Assembly (NCBI RefSeq): GCF_901709675.1
Contig: NC_051093.1
Location: 4,237,053-4,301,052 of the forward strand
Length of the DNA stretch: 64,000 nucleotides
Direction of reading: 5' to 3'
Source: Syngnathus acus
Lineage: Eukaryota; Chordata; Actinopteri; Syngnathiformes; Syngnathidae
Part shown: positions 1-10,864 of the stretch, piece by piece
Layout: each line of letters begins with the position of its first letter
Position numbering within the stretch: the first letter of the stretch is position 1
The notes under the pieces: generated by a model
What the model was told of the DNA's origin: nothing
Database searches by the model: none
The model's input: the letters and a program-made list of their open reading frames with translations, nothing else
Position numbers and translations under genes: made by a program

Positions 1-1588
1 CCTCCTTCCCTTCAATAAATCTGCTTAAGATCAGAGTTGAGTGTGTTTATACATCCAGGCGGCAATCCTGCCTTCCTTTTCAAATGTGACGCTTTGTTCA
101 ATAGCGCCCCGGTTAAACAACGACATCTTTAGAAATGGTAATGAACAAACGACTCACCAGCGAGACGAGGGCAGATTGCTGAAGAAAAGCTCGCGTGAGT
201 ATTTACCTTGACATTGTACCCCGTGCGAGCAAAATCGACTTGTTTTTTTTTCCGTCAAAGCGGTTTGTCTGTTGATTGACTGGATGTGGAAAAACCGCCT
301 GATTAAAATTCATGAATGCAAAATGGCCTTTTTGATGGCGGCGAACATGTGTGTTTAGCGGCATAGGCAACAAGAAGACTTTGAAGTCAGCTTGTTCTCC
401 CACACACATTTTCATACCTGCACACTACATGCAAACCAGGATATTCTTTTGAAAGAAAGAATATACAATAAGAAGAAACCCTTCATAAATACTTGAACGT
501 TTGCGCGTGAAGCATCTGAGTGTGGGCAGCCGACACACGCACTTGCCCTCACGCAGATGGAAAGTTACATTTAATATTGTGCGCACACTGAGTTTATATT
601 CATCGCCTACGTATTGTATAAGAGAACAGTGTGAGATTTTGACGGTCATTTATTTGCTTATTACTTAAAACGCTCAGCGTTGGTGATATTCCAATAGCAC
701 AGTGTCTATAGTGGCTCTTTTGTTATGCTATACAATCCCATAGGTGTGGGGAAAAAAACTCGTGATATTAGAGGTGGAGGCATTCGGGATTTTAACACAC
801 TCGCATGTCTTTTTTCTGATATAATTGTCAGTTGATCCAAGCAAATAAGCATGTAAGCCTCAGGCGAAAGCTGCCGCCAGGCAAATAAGAGGAAACTATT
901 GTTGGGGAAGGTGCCATCTGCTACAATATTGCTCTTTGCTCCCTGTTTGTTTTTCTTTTTGTTTCTTTCTTTTCAAAGTACAGTGCGTGAGGAAGGGATT
1001 GTTTAGGGTCACGGTACTGGGCTCAAAGTAAATTGGCCCAGGTTGTGAATGAATGATGCATGCACAGCTATTGGTGACCACTGAGCATCGAAAAGCTCTC
1101 AAAGGCTGCCATCTAGAGGCCGTACTGGTTATAACTACCTTGCGGCTATTGAAGCAAAACAGAAATTTGAGATTCAAATATTTATATGAATATTTAGTAC
1201 GGTTTTAGAGGAAACGTGGTTGTGGGATGAGGAGTAAAGGCAAAACCTGCTTTTTCAGCATAATTTAGAATTTTTATCTTTTTTTTCCAAATTTTTTAGT
1301 TTTCAAAATATTTGCTTTCCTACTATTTTGTCATTAATAGGCATTTTTATGTCCATACATGTTTAGAAAAATAAATAATAAACAGGACATCTGTTTTTTT
1401 TAAAGATGTATTTTATACCATTATTTTTAGGAGTGTTGTTATTCATTTCAGGCATTGTTTTTATTGTTTTCTATCCAGGGTTTGTGGGATTATGAACGCT
1501 GCTAGACCTTTTGCCCTCTCCTACAAGCTCTGAACATCTGCTGAGAGGCTCCATGAGCCAAGAGCTCGCCGTCCCACACAAGTGGAGC
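1..1588. other. Intergenic sequence, no gene recognised
   Basis: Only short open frames without recognisable domains or splice-linked partners are seen. The stretch is AT-rich in its second half (about 1180-1480). An AATAAA at about 15-20 could be the tail of a gene lying outside the window, but nothing else supports that. Confidence 0.5.
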
Positions 1589-2429
1589 AGCTGCGCTAGT
1601 GTTGGCTCGTGAGTGAACAATTCGTTCAAAACAACAAATCTTTCCAGTGAACGAGAGTGAACGAATCACTTTAGGAAGTCAAGTAAATGCGTTCTTTTTT
1701 CAGTTCATATGACTTCAACCAGTAGGTGTCGGTAATGCCCATTGAAGCTGGTGCCACCTCGCCGTAAAACAAAACGAAGAAGAAAATGACGTAACTTCCC
1801 GTTCCCGAACGAGTCGTGAATTGCATTTCCTGTTCTCCAACAGAACGGATCTGTGAGTGAGTGATTTGCATTTCCAGTTCATCGCGAGACCACGGATCAG
1901 TGAGGGAACGAGTCCTGACTCTCTCGTTCGCGGACGAGTCAACGAGTGAGCTGCCTTCCCGTGCATCAACGGATCAGTCAGTGAACGTGTGGCGGCTCCT
2001 TGCGTGAACAACTCAGTGAATGAACGTGAGCCAGAATGTACATAAACGATTTGCCAAGGAAAGAAAGAACCACACACTGTAACACCACTTCTTTTGTGCT
2101 CGTTTTCTCCAAGCTAACGACTAACTTTATTGCATGAAAAGATGCGCCGTTATGCAACAGCGGGGAGATTATGCTTCTCTTTGGGTCATCTTTATTTTAT
2201 AACACTTACAGTAGTTTTTAAATAACGTGTATGCATATACACGCCTAAATATTGTTATCCAATATATCTACTGCAATTTCACATTAGATTGCTGGTTTGA
2301 AATGTACTTTTATTATTATTATTTGTATTATTATTTTAATAAACATGTTAAAACTTGTCTGGTGTTTTATTCCTTGTTTTTACTTTTTTGGGCATGAAAA
2401 CATAAAAATCTGACATTTGGTTAACTGCT

Positions 2430-2921
2430 TTATATGACAATAGTCAAAGTCTGCTTTATTGTCAATTTCTTCACATGCCAAGACACACAAAGAAATCGAA
2501 ATTACGTTCCCACTATCCCACGGTGACAAGACATAGTACACAATATACATACAAGTAAACAACACAAAAAAATAAAAACGAGAAGGCACAAACAATGAAT
2601 AAATAAGAGTGATGAATAAATAATAAATAAACAAATAACATAATAAATAAGAGGAGCAAAAATGGAGCAAGTGTGCATACAGCAGACAGTCAGAATAGAG
2701 CGCAAAAGTACAGGACGCTACGCAGAAGGGGGGAGAGAGTTCAGGATCCTAACAGCCTGGAGTATGAAGCTGTTGGTGAGTCTGGTGGTGCGGGAGCGCA
2801 GGCTCCTGTACCTCTTCCCAGAGGGCAGAAGATCAAACAAAGAGTGAGCGGGGTGACTCACATCACTCACAATCGTGGTCGCCTTGCGGGTGAGATGGGA
2901 GGTGTAAATCTTGGAAAACAT
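2430..2921 (-). mobile_element. 5'-truncated LINE fragment (ORF2 C-terminus and 3' end)
   Basis: On the minus strand, 2921-2718 encodes a peptide with the run LLPSGKRYRSLRSRTTRLTN followed by an S-F-rich end. This is the familiar C-terminal signature of fish L2/Rex-type LINE ORF2 proteins. The 3' part continues through an AT-rich stretch to a CAATAAAGC-type end near 2450. The reverse-transcriptase domain is missing, so this is a dead fragment. Its upstream edge runs directly into the first unit of the tandem array. The exact LINE clade is not certain. Confidence 0.6.
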
Positions 2922-5160
2922 GTTGGAATGCGGCCCCGAGGACTAGAGCTTGACACCTGTGACCTTTGACCATGATATTTCCCTAATAAAGTGGCCTGTT
3001 ATTAGGTACACTTGAAAATGGTGGTGTACCTAATGGAGTGTCCGTGTGATTCCCTCGTTAAGTGCACCTGCGTGAAAAGTTTTAGCTCCTGCAGAACGTG
3101 AAAATGACCAAAAACTTTTCACGCAGGTGCGCTTAACGAGGGAATCTTGGAAAACATGTTGGAATGCGGCCCCGAGGACTAGAGCTTGACACCTGTGACC
3201 TTTGACCATGATATTTCCCTAATAAAGTGGCCTGTTATTAGGTACACGTGAAACTGGCGGTGTACCTAATGGAGTGTCCATGTGATTCCCTCGTTAAGTG
3301 CACCTGCGTGAAAAGTTTTAGCTCCTGCAGAACGTGAAAGTGGCTAAAACTTTTCACGCAGGTGCACTTAACGAGGGTAACTTGTAAAACATATTGGAAC
3401 GCGGCCCCGAGGACTAGAGCTTGACACCTGTGACCTTTGACCATGATATTTCCCTAATAAAGTGGCCTGTTATTAGGTACACTTGAAAATGGTGGTGTAC
3501 CTAATGGAGTGTTCGTGTGATTCCCTCGTTAAGTGCACCTGCGTGAAAAGTTTTAGCTCCTGCAGAACGTGAAAATGACCAAAAACTTTTCACGCAGGTG
3601 CGCTTAACGAGGGAATCTTGGAAAACATGTTGGAATGCGGCCCCGAGGACTAGAGCTTGACACCTGTGACCTTTGACCATGATATTTCCCTAATAAAGTG
3701 GCCTGTTATTAGGTACACGTGAAACTGGCGGTGTACCTAATGGAGTGTCCGTGTGATTCCCTCGTTAAGTGCACCTGCGTGAAAAGTTTTAGCTCCTGCA
3801 GAACGTGAAAGTGGCTAAAACATTTCACGCAGGTGCACTTAACGAGGGTAACTTGTAAAACATATTGGAACGCGGCCCCGAGGACTAGAGCTTGACACCT
3901 GTGACCTTTGACCATGATATTTCCCTAATAAAGTGGCCTGGTATTAGGTACACTTGAAAATGGCGGTGTACCTAATGGAGTGTCCGTGTAATTCCCTCGT
4001 TAAGTGCACCTGCGTGAAAAGTTTTAGCTCCTGCAGAACGTGAAAGTGGCTAAAACTTTTCACGCAGGTGCACTTAACGAGGGTAACTTGTAAAACATAT
4101 TGGAACGCGGCCCCGAGGACTAGAGCTTGACACCTGTGACCTTTGACCATGATATTTCCCTAATAAAGTGGCCTGTTATTAGGTACACGTGAAACTGGCG
4201 GTGTACCTAATGGAGTGTCCGTGTGATTCCCTCGTTAAGTGCACCTGCGTGAAAAGTTTTAGCTCCTGCAGAACGTGAAAGTGGCTAAAACATTTCACGC
4301 AGGTGCACTTAACGAGGGTAACTTGTAAAACATATTGGAACGCGGCCCCGAGGACTAGAGCTTGACACCTGTGACCTTTGACCATGATATTTCCCTAATA
4401 AAGTGGCCTGGTATTAGGTACACTTGAAAATGGCGGTGTACCTAATGGAGTGTCCGTGTAATTCCCTCGTTAAGTGCACCTGCGTGAAAAGTTTTATCTC
4501 CTGCAGAACGTGAAAGTGGCTAAAACTTTTCACGCAGGTGCACTTAACGAGGGTAACTTGTAAAACATATTGGAACGCGGCCCCGAGGACTAGAGCTTGA
4601 CACCTGTGACCTTTGACCATGATATTTCCCTAATAAAGTGGCCTGTTATTAGGTACACGTGAAACTGGCGGTGTACCTAATGGAGTGTCCGTGTGATTCC
4701 CTCGTTAAGTGCACCTGCGTGAAAAGTTTTAGCTCCTGCAGAACGTGAAAGTGGCTAAAACATTTCACGCAGGTGCACTTAACGAGGGTAACTTGTAAAA
4801 CATATTGGAACGCGGCCCCGAGGACTAGAGCTTGACACCTGTGACCTTTGACCATGATATTTCCCTAATAAAGTGGCCTGGTATTAGGTACACTTGAAAA
4901 TGGCGGTGTACCTAATGGAGTGTCCGTGTAATTCCCTCGTTAAGTGCACCTGCGTGAAAAGTTTTAGCTCCTGCAGAACGTGAAAGTGGCTAAAACTTTT
5001 CACGCAGGTGCACTTAACGAGGGTAATTTGTAAAACATATTGGAACGCGGCCCCGAGGACTAGAGCTTGACACCTGTGACCTTTGACCATGATATTTCCC
5101 TAATAAAGTGGCCTGTTATTAGGTACACTTGAAAATGGCAGTGTACCTAATGGAGTGTCC
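2908..5160. repeat. 235-bp palindromic tandem array with 470-bp higher-order period
   Basis: About nine and a half units follow each other with a spacing of 235 or 236 bp, measured at the recurring TGACCTTTGACC motif (2960, 3196, 3431, 3667, 3902, 4137, 4372, 4607, 4842, 5077). Each unit carries a long inverted repeat. In the unit at 3288-3377 the arms are 35 bp (3288-3322 and 3343-3377), perfectly complementary, with a 20-nt loop containing CTGCAG. A second, shorter inverted repeat, ATTAGGTACAC/GTGTACCTAAT, separates units. Alternate units share diagnostic variants (CATTTCACG versus CTTTTCACG; GTGTAATTCC versus GTGTGATTCC), giving a dimeric 470-bp higher-order repeat. Minus-strand 68-codon open frames recur in each unit but are by-products of the repeat. 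Confidence 0.93.
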
Positions 5161-5460
5161 AAGTGACGTCACAGATCAAACAGCCAATCAGAAAGTGGGG
5201 GTGAGGGCGGGTGTGGCACTTTTCACTTTCAGTTCAGCTTTGGCCATGATTTTTCCCTAATGAAGTGGCCGGTTATTAGGTACACCTGAAAATGGCGGCG
5301 TACCTAATGGAGTGTCCATGTGACGTCACAGATCAACCAGCCTATCAGGAGGTGGGGGACACCTGAAAATCGCCGCGTACCTAACGGAGTGTCGGTGTGA
5401 CGTCACAGATCAAACAGCCAATCAGGAGGTGAGGGTGGGTGTGGCACTTTTCACTTTCAA
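5161..5460. promoter_or_regulatory. Three partial repeat copies with CRE and CCAAT motifs
   Basis: Past the array, degenerate relatives of the repeat carry TGACGTCACAGATCAA followed by a CCAATCA-type or CTATCA motif. The TGACGTCA octamers are at 5164-5171, 5321-5328 and 5398-5405. TGACGTCA is the palindromic cAMP-response element and CCAAT is an NF-Y site. Whether they act as a promoter is unknown. They may be the internal promoter of the element from which the array grew. Confidence 0.45.
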
Positions 5461-5690
5461 ATCAAATCAATTTTTATTTGCCAAGTTTGAGCATGCCAAA
5501 CAAGGAATTTGTCTCTGGTACATCACGTTCTCTATACAACATTTAGGTAGCTAACCTGAAAACAACTGCATAAGGTTTTTTTCCGTTCATCCTTTTACTC
5601 AAACACATTCGGTATAATAACACCATCATCTACAAGCGTGCCAAACCATACATCAATGTCAGCATAACGTGTGACGGCTGAGATAGCAGC
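5461..5690. repeat. Dispersed-repeat fragment
   Basis: The segment starting TTTTTATTTGCCAAGTTTG and continuing with an AACAAGGAATTTGTCTCTGG-like stretch resembles the conserved 3' end of fish LINE/SINE families. No coding sequence is present. The assignment rests on general resemblance only. Confidence 0.4.
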
Positions 5691-5974
5691 ACTACTGTCT
5701 GTCACTCACGCGTGAATCTTCGCGAACGACCAATCAGCAGCGAGTGATAGACGGAGGAGGGACTTTACGAGTCAGTGAAGTAATTTCCCGTTCACGAACG
5801 CGTCAGTGACGCAATTTCCCGTTCACGACCGAGCGAGTGACTGTTGCCATTGTGTGTGTGTGTGGTGGGGGGGACGATTCGTTGAACGATGCGTTTGAAC
5901 GAATGTTTTGAGAGATTTGATTCTTAAGATTCAGTTCACTTAAAAGAACTGTAACGCACATCACTAAGCTGCGC

Positions 5975-7533
5975 TCTTGCAATATTGTGTAAAACTTAAT
6001 AATAACAACTTTTGAGTTCATCCAAAATACACGGGAGGGGCAATCGTGCTGGGACACATCAACAACTACCAAATACTCGGTCGTACATTTCAATATAGTT
6101 GGTGTTTGAGAGCAGTCATGGTTTGTTTAATTGTACCTGTTATTCATTTATCCACCACAAGAGGGCAGTGTCTGCTCACTTCACCCTAAAACAAGGTGAC
6201 AGCATGGCTGTATGTATTGTTGAGAGAAACAAAATGTAATGGGAGGCGGGCAACGATAATGGAGGCTTGCGCCCCGATGACGTCAGAAAGCAGCAACAGA
6301 CTTGAGGTGGGGTTTTCTTTTGGAACGGGGTGGAGACGACGATGACCCCACACATCCAGAGAGGAAGGAGGTCACCTCACACACTTTCTATCACACAAAC
6401 ACACACACGATATGGACAAACTGGGCCCTCCCTGCAGTGTTTTGCCAAATGGGGGTGTAATCAGGAGTGTCAGCAATGTTTTTATAGCCAGTTACTCTCT
6501 TTTATGCATTTTTCAATATTTTAGTATTTTAAATGCAATGTTTCAAATAATAAACAAAGATAATGTCACAAGTGAAATAATATTTCAGTAGTGTAGCAGA
6601 TGGAAACAACAAGTCCAGCTACAGATTTTTCTTCCTCGTTTGTTTATCCAATGTTGTAGTTAAACTTTCATTACATAAATCACAATTGACAAGCAATCTT
6701 AGATCTGTATAAAATGTGTTTTTAATTACAATACAGTACATTGTATAGTTTCCCTTCAGATGTTACAGGAAGTCCAGAAAATACACAGAGAAAAAAAAAA
6801 TCCACATAAATAGGAACTAAGTCTGAACGCACTAAAAAGAGCTTTCCCTCGTCACTGGAACAAAGCGAAACGTAATTTTTATCTTTTGCTTCTTGTCTGA
6901 GAAATTAAGTCAAATATGAATTGGATCTGCCTAGGATGATGAAGATTGTGTTTTCAAAGGAGACAATGGGAGGAAAGAAGGCTCCTTCTCCTAACAATCG
7001 CATTCCATCATCTCTAGCATCCCATCCTGCTCAACCCATATCATGGAGAGCTACCTGTGCCACCCAATATTTAAAAAAAAAAAAACTCCTAAAATGGAGG
7101 TCAACCCAGCAAGCCCAGGGGCCTTTGTCATCATCATCACACATAATGTACTAAAAACGTGTTCGTCGACATTTGGTTCATATTATGTGCGACCCCTCCT
7201 CTGAAGGTCTTGTCATGAATTCAATTTTCACAGAGTAGCACAGTTTGGTACGATTTGTTTGTGGAAACGCGCTGTGATGTATCACTTTTGGCATCCGTGT
7301 GTTGGGGCTAGCAAAAACATAAGCTTGGTAAATGGCAAGCCAAATAAGTTAAGGAGAAACTAGAAGGTAAATTCTTCTTCCTGCGTCAAATGGACTCCAG
7401 TGCTATGTAAATAACAATGGGCCATTTGAATCTTGAATAACGCGAGCAGGTACCTTTTAGTTGAAATGCACCTATGGTATTCTAAATCTCCCGTGACGTT
7501 CTGCCTTTAGTGGCTCCTGCCTATAAATCACAA
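5975..7533. other. Gene-free stretch including the likely ramp2 3' UTR
   Basis: No recognisable protein or RNA gene is seen. The part next to 7533 is probably the 3' untranslated region of ramp2 on the minus strand. A candidate poly(A) signal, ATTAAA, reads on the minus strand at 6726-6721. There are A- or T-runs near 6790 and 7075. Confidence 0.4.
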
Positions 7534-8622
7534 TCAGGAGCTGCCATCTCCATTCTTGGTCTTGAGGACCACCAGACTGACCATGACGGGGATGAGGAGG
7601 ATCGGCGTGATCACCAGGGCAAAGATGATGGGCGGTGGCGGGTCACTGAGCTCTTCCATGTGGCAGTCCTTGAAAAACTTGTGGTGGATTTCCACAAATG
7701 TCTCCTCCACCATAGGGTTGGGCCACGGAATGCCCAAGCAGTCGGAGATGTTCTCAGTGCAGTGGCTCAAGTTGCTGTACAGCCTGTCAAGAGGCGGCGG
7801 CTCGTCATCACGACTTCAGAATACGCTCGAGAAGCACTCCAAGTGGACTTACCCGCTTACGTTGCCCCAAGCGCACCAGTCGGTGGCGTTCATGGCCGCC
7901 ATGGCCTCGTTGAAGTTGCAGAAGCAGTTGTGGTCCAGGAGATTGTACAGGCAGTCCATGGTGGCTCCGTTGTAAGATTTATGGCACACAGCGTAAAAGT
8001 TCATACAACTCGGTGGGTTTTTCACACAAGCTGCAAGGAAGCGTTTGGAAAGGTTCAAATCATACACACACCGGACAGATTATTCACATCACATATTCAG
8101 ATTTTTTTTTTTTTTTTATCCGCTGTTTATTGTTCATTCTTAGTAGTTTGTATCAAGATGTGGTAGTTTTTGAAAAATGTAAGAGGCTTAATCTGGCCGT
8201 GGTCTGAAGATATATGCCAAGATTGTAAATATTGATGTCTTAGTATCGGAGCACTTTTCGATATATCGTATTGGTGCTGATGGGGTTATTTGATCGCTAA
8301 CCCTTATTGTGTTTTGAATAGGGACATATTAAATTGTACAGGTGTACCTAATGAAATTATTGTTCAACATACCAATTGGTGAGGCGGTGTCTCCAAAGGT
8401 GCCATCTGGAGGAGATACAGTTGAGATTAAAAGTTTGAATGGCATGCATGCAATACAAGGTCTTTGAAAAAAAAGTGTTATGTGTCCATGAATGCAGCTC
8501 CGTGTGTTCCACGGGAAACCATCTGCAGCTGGAAAAAGCGCGCGCACACACACACACGTACTCACACACTCACCGTGGAGAAAGGAGAGCAACACCGCAA
8601 TCAAGCCAAGCGCTCCCTTCAT
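7534..8622 (-). CDS. ramp2: Receptor activity-modifying protein 2
   Basis: Single-pass type I accessory protein that escorts calcitonin-receptor-like receptors to the plasma membrane and favours adrenomedullin-type binding. Four minus-strand exons: 8622-8574, 8405-8373, 8030-7853 and 7783-7534. Splice sites are GT-AG and the total is 510 nt (169 aa; human RAMP2 is 175). Exon 1 encodes a signal peptide (MKGALGLIAVLLSFLH). The ectodomain keeps the RAMP pattern of WCAW, then a Cys about 14 residues on, then PNP, then HHKFFKDC. A membrane span lies at about residues 139-160 with a short KTKNGDGSS tail. PNP plus the ITPILLIP helix resembles RAMP2 more than RAMP1 or RAMP3. Proximity to ezh1 matches the human EZH1-RAMP2 pair. 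The N-terminal ectodomain has unusually many cysteines. The choice of first exon is uncertain, because upstream exons at 10.1-10.9 kb are also in phase. Confidence 0.87.
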
Positions 8623-10142
8623 GTCAGAATAAATGAATCGGGGTGTCTCCTCCCGCACGAAGACGCCGAGGCACAGCGAGGCATAACAGGAAGCGGCGTC
8701 AGGACGAGAGCGACGCGGTGTAAAACCCTCGCCAGCAGATGTCCGACGGAGAGCTCGCCCGCCCGCCTCGCCAGATGTTCCCCTCAGATCAGCCCCACGG
8801 CCAAGGCGGCTCGGCGGCTCTTCCCGTCTCCGACTGGCGCTTCCCTGGGACGGTTCTGCCTTCTGGAGGGGGTGGAGGCAACAGAGAGTGTCCTCTCCAT
8901 TCTCCCCCAAATAAAAAAGAAGGGAGCACACCCAAAGCGAGCGAGCTGGGCTGGACTCACATCTGAAAACCCTTTACTCCTCAACTCTTGTTCTGCTTTT
9001 TAGTTTCTCACAGTGGAAGGCCTGGCCAGTCTCACAGCATGTGATTTATTTGCCTTTTTTTTTTTTTTTTTCTTTCTCGGGCTGCCTCTGCCAAATAGGA
9101 AACATAAGCAAACATTTAGAGCTTCTCAGTGGCTTGATGGGAATCACGAGTGTGCAAGCGGCGTAGATCGATATTTGGCTTCAGTGGAACCAAATGAAAG
9201 ACAAACTAACACGTGCGAGGCGAGCAAGCGAGCGAGCTTGATGTGCTTCCAGGCCTTCTTCTGGGTATGATGACCGGCAAATGACTGCTCGTCATACGAT
9301 CCGGGTTTCGGCGCTCGTAAAAGCACAGCGACTCCAATAATCATGTCTGATAACAACTAATCATGTCTGATGACTACACTGCATGATTATATAATTTGTT
9401 AGTGGGCTAACTTCTGGTCCCTGGAGGACACCAAAGCGGTTACTGTTTGTAGTATCTTGCATTTTTATCCAAAACCTTACGGTACCTACACCCGTTTGGG
9501 CTCTTTGGAAAACGTTTTTATATTTTCTGGGGACCCTGAACCAGTTTGTCAAAATGATAACAAAGCAGATGGAAACTTTTCGTGGTATTTTACATGTCAT
9601 AGAATCAGCTCACGGGGCCTCTCTTGACATCTGCTAGCCGAGGCACTTTTTGATTTAGTAATGACATCAGGAAGTGTCTTTTCTGTTTTTTCTTAAGAGG
9701 AGGAGCTACGACTCGGGGGAGTTGGCAGGGGGGAAGGAGGGGGGGCAGCATATGATGAGGAACAGCAAAGGGGCGCTTCTTGCAAACCGGTTTCACAACA
9801 CGCCGTCCGGCGCAGCAAGGGGGCTCAATGACGAACAAATGGAGGAAGTCGCACCAGGTGGGGCACGCTTTCGGTTAACCTTTCGCCGAGGTCTCAGCTG
9901 AGGAGACCTCACCGGGAGTTTGTGTTGGATTGGAGCAAACACGCACACACACAAGCAAATCTTGGCCGAGGTCATCATCTCCCACAGCGCTCAGCTCTTT
10001 GAGTTTAGGAATATGATGCCAAATATTCCCCACCGGAGTGGACACACACAGTCAGTCAAAACACGACGGGCGATGTTAGGATGTGATAGCGTGGGTGGGT
10101 GTGGGCGTAATTATGCAATTATGAATTCAACATGACACTTAC
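8623..10142. other. Intron or upstream sequence of ramp2
   Basis: No further exons were found. CA-rich and T-rich simple tracts occur (for example about 9058-9072 and 9940-9952). If the upstream exons at 10143-10864 belong to ramp2, this is an intron. If the 8622 start is used, it contains the promoter. Confidence 0.4.
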
Positions 10143-10864
10143 TGGCAACGACGTTCATCATTTCTGTTGATTGATACACTGTAAAGAAAAGAAGAGAGTA
10201 ACATAAAAAAATACATCTCGAGGACGACGTGTGCTAGGTCACGTTTTCTCTGCCAAGGACTGCTTGTTCGACGGTTTGATTGGTGAGCGGGGTTATACGA
10301 AAAACATGTTCCGAAATACTATAAAAATATTTAGAAAAGAGAGTGCTTCATTTTTTGGACAGCGATGATCTATGGAAAGTTGGCAGGTAGTTCCGTTTGG
10401 ATACAAATGAGGATGAGGATGTTCTTAATTTGATCTATTTACAACAAGCGTGTTCTTACCTACTGTGGTGGCTGACTGCACAGACAACTTTTCATCCACC
10501 AGACAACTCACTGGGTTATGAGAGGCTGTTTCAAGGAAGAAAATAAATTGAATTTCATCTTCTTTACTGTGCTTCCAAAAAGGTGGAACAAATAGAAAAC
10601 ATCAGCTACGACAATGCCAAATTGTTATTTTAAACATCTGTAGTAAAATTTCACAAGCAAAACAATCTCATAAAATAAATAATACTTAGCTCGTATGACA
10701 CACGGATGAAAACGTGAAATACGTACAAGTAGATTCAATTAAAGGGCCTCTAAGGTGAAGACATCTGGGAATTCCTACTCTGAGGTGAGCCCTGAAGTAC
10801 TTCACTTACCCCACATGAGAAGAAAACGGACAGCAAAAACTAGGTGAAACCTGCTGGATGTCAT
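10143..10864 (-). CDS. ramp2: Putative alternative 5' exons of ramp2 (second signal peptide)
   Basis: Three exon-like segments on the minus strand have good splice sites. 10864-10810 begins with ATG, encodes a hydrophobic leader (MTSSRFHLVFAVRFLLMW) and has donor GTAAGT. 10525-10460 has an acceptor after a T-rich tract and donor GTAAGA. 10178-10143 has acceptor TTTACAG and donor GTAAGT. All three end in phase 1, the phase needed to join ramp2 exon 2 at 8405 or exon 3 at 8030. Joined to ramp2 exons 2-4 they give 618 nt (205 codons plus stop) with no internal stop. They could be an alternative promoter form of ramp2, its true 5' end, or the remnant of a tandem RAMP copy. They are inferred from splice signals only. 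Confidence 0.5.

Larger units (their letters stand above)
1597..5966. mobile_element. hAT-like DNA element with nested repeats
   Basis: The left end begins TAGTGTTGGCTCGTGAG. The right end, read on the minus strand, begins TAGTGATGTGCGTTAC. The flanks at 1589-1596 and 5967-5974 are the identical 8-mer AGCTGCGC. TAGTG-type termini plus an 8-bp target duplication are typical of the hAT superfamily. The sub-terminal parts (about 1597-2060 and 5700-5966) are rich in GAACGA/TCGTTC motifs and share segments around TTCCCGTTC, which supports one element with two ends. No transposase frame is visible, so it would be non-autonomous. The interior holds a LINE fragment, a palindromic tandem array and promoter-like fragments. 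A chance 8-mer match between two separate elements is possible but less likely. Confidence 0.65.

Noticed and set aside
3238-5090. Recurring 68-codon minus-strand open frames in the tandem array
   Set aside because: They arise from the palindromic repeat itself. The 235-bp period is not a multiple of three, so units cannot form a continuous protein, and no family match is apparent.
2908-5160. CRISPR array
   Set aside because: The units are 235 bp, nearly identical throughout and without unique spacers, in a vertebrate genome.
7510-8166. A 218-codon plus-strand frame over the ramp2 exons
   Set aside because: It is antisense to ramp2 exons with correct splice sites and conserved RAMP residues; the plus-strand peptide has no recognisable domain.
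8329-8931. A 200-codon minus-strand frame near the ramp2 start
   Set aside because: It reads through the exon 1 donor (GTGAGT at 8573) into intron. Only the signal-peptide part is used in the ramp2 model.
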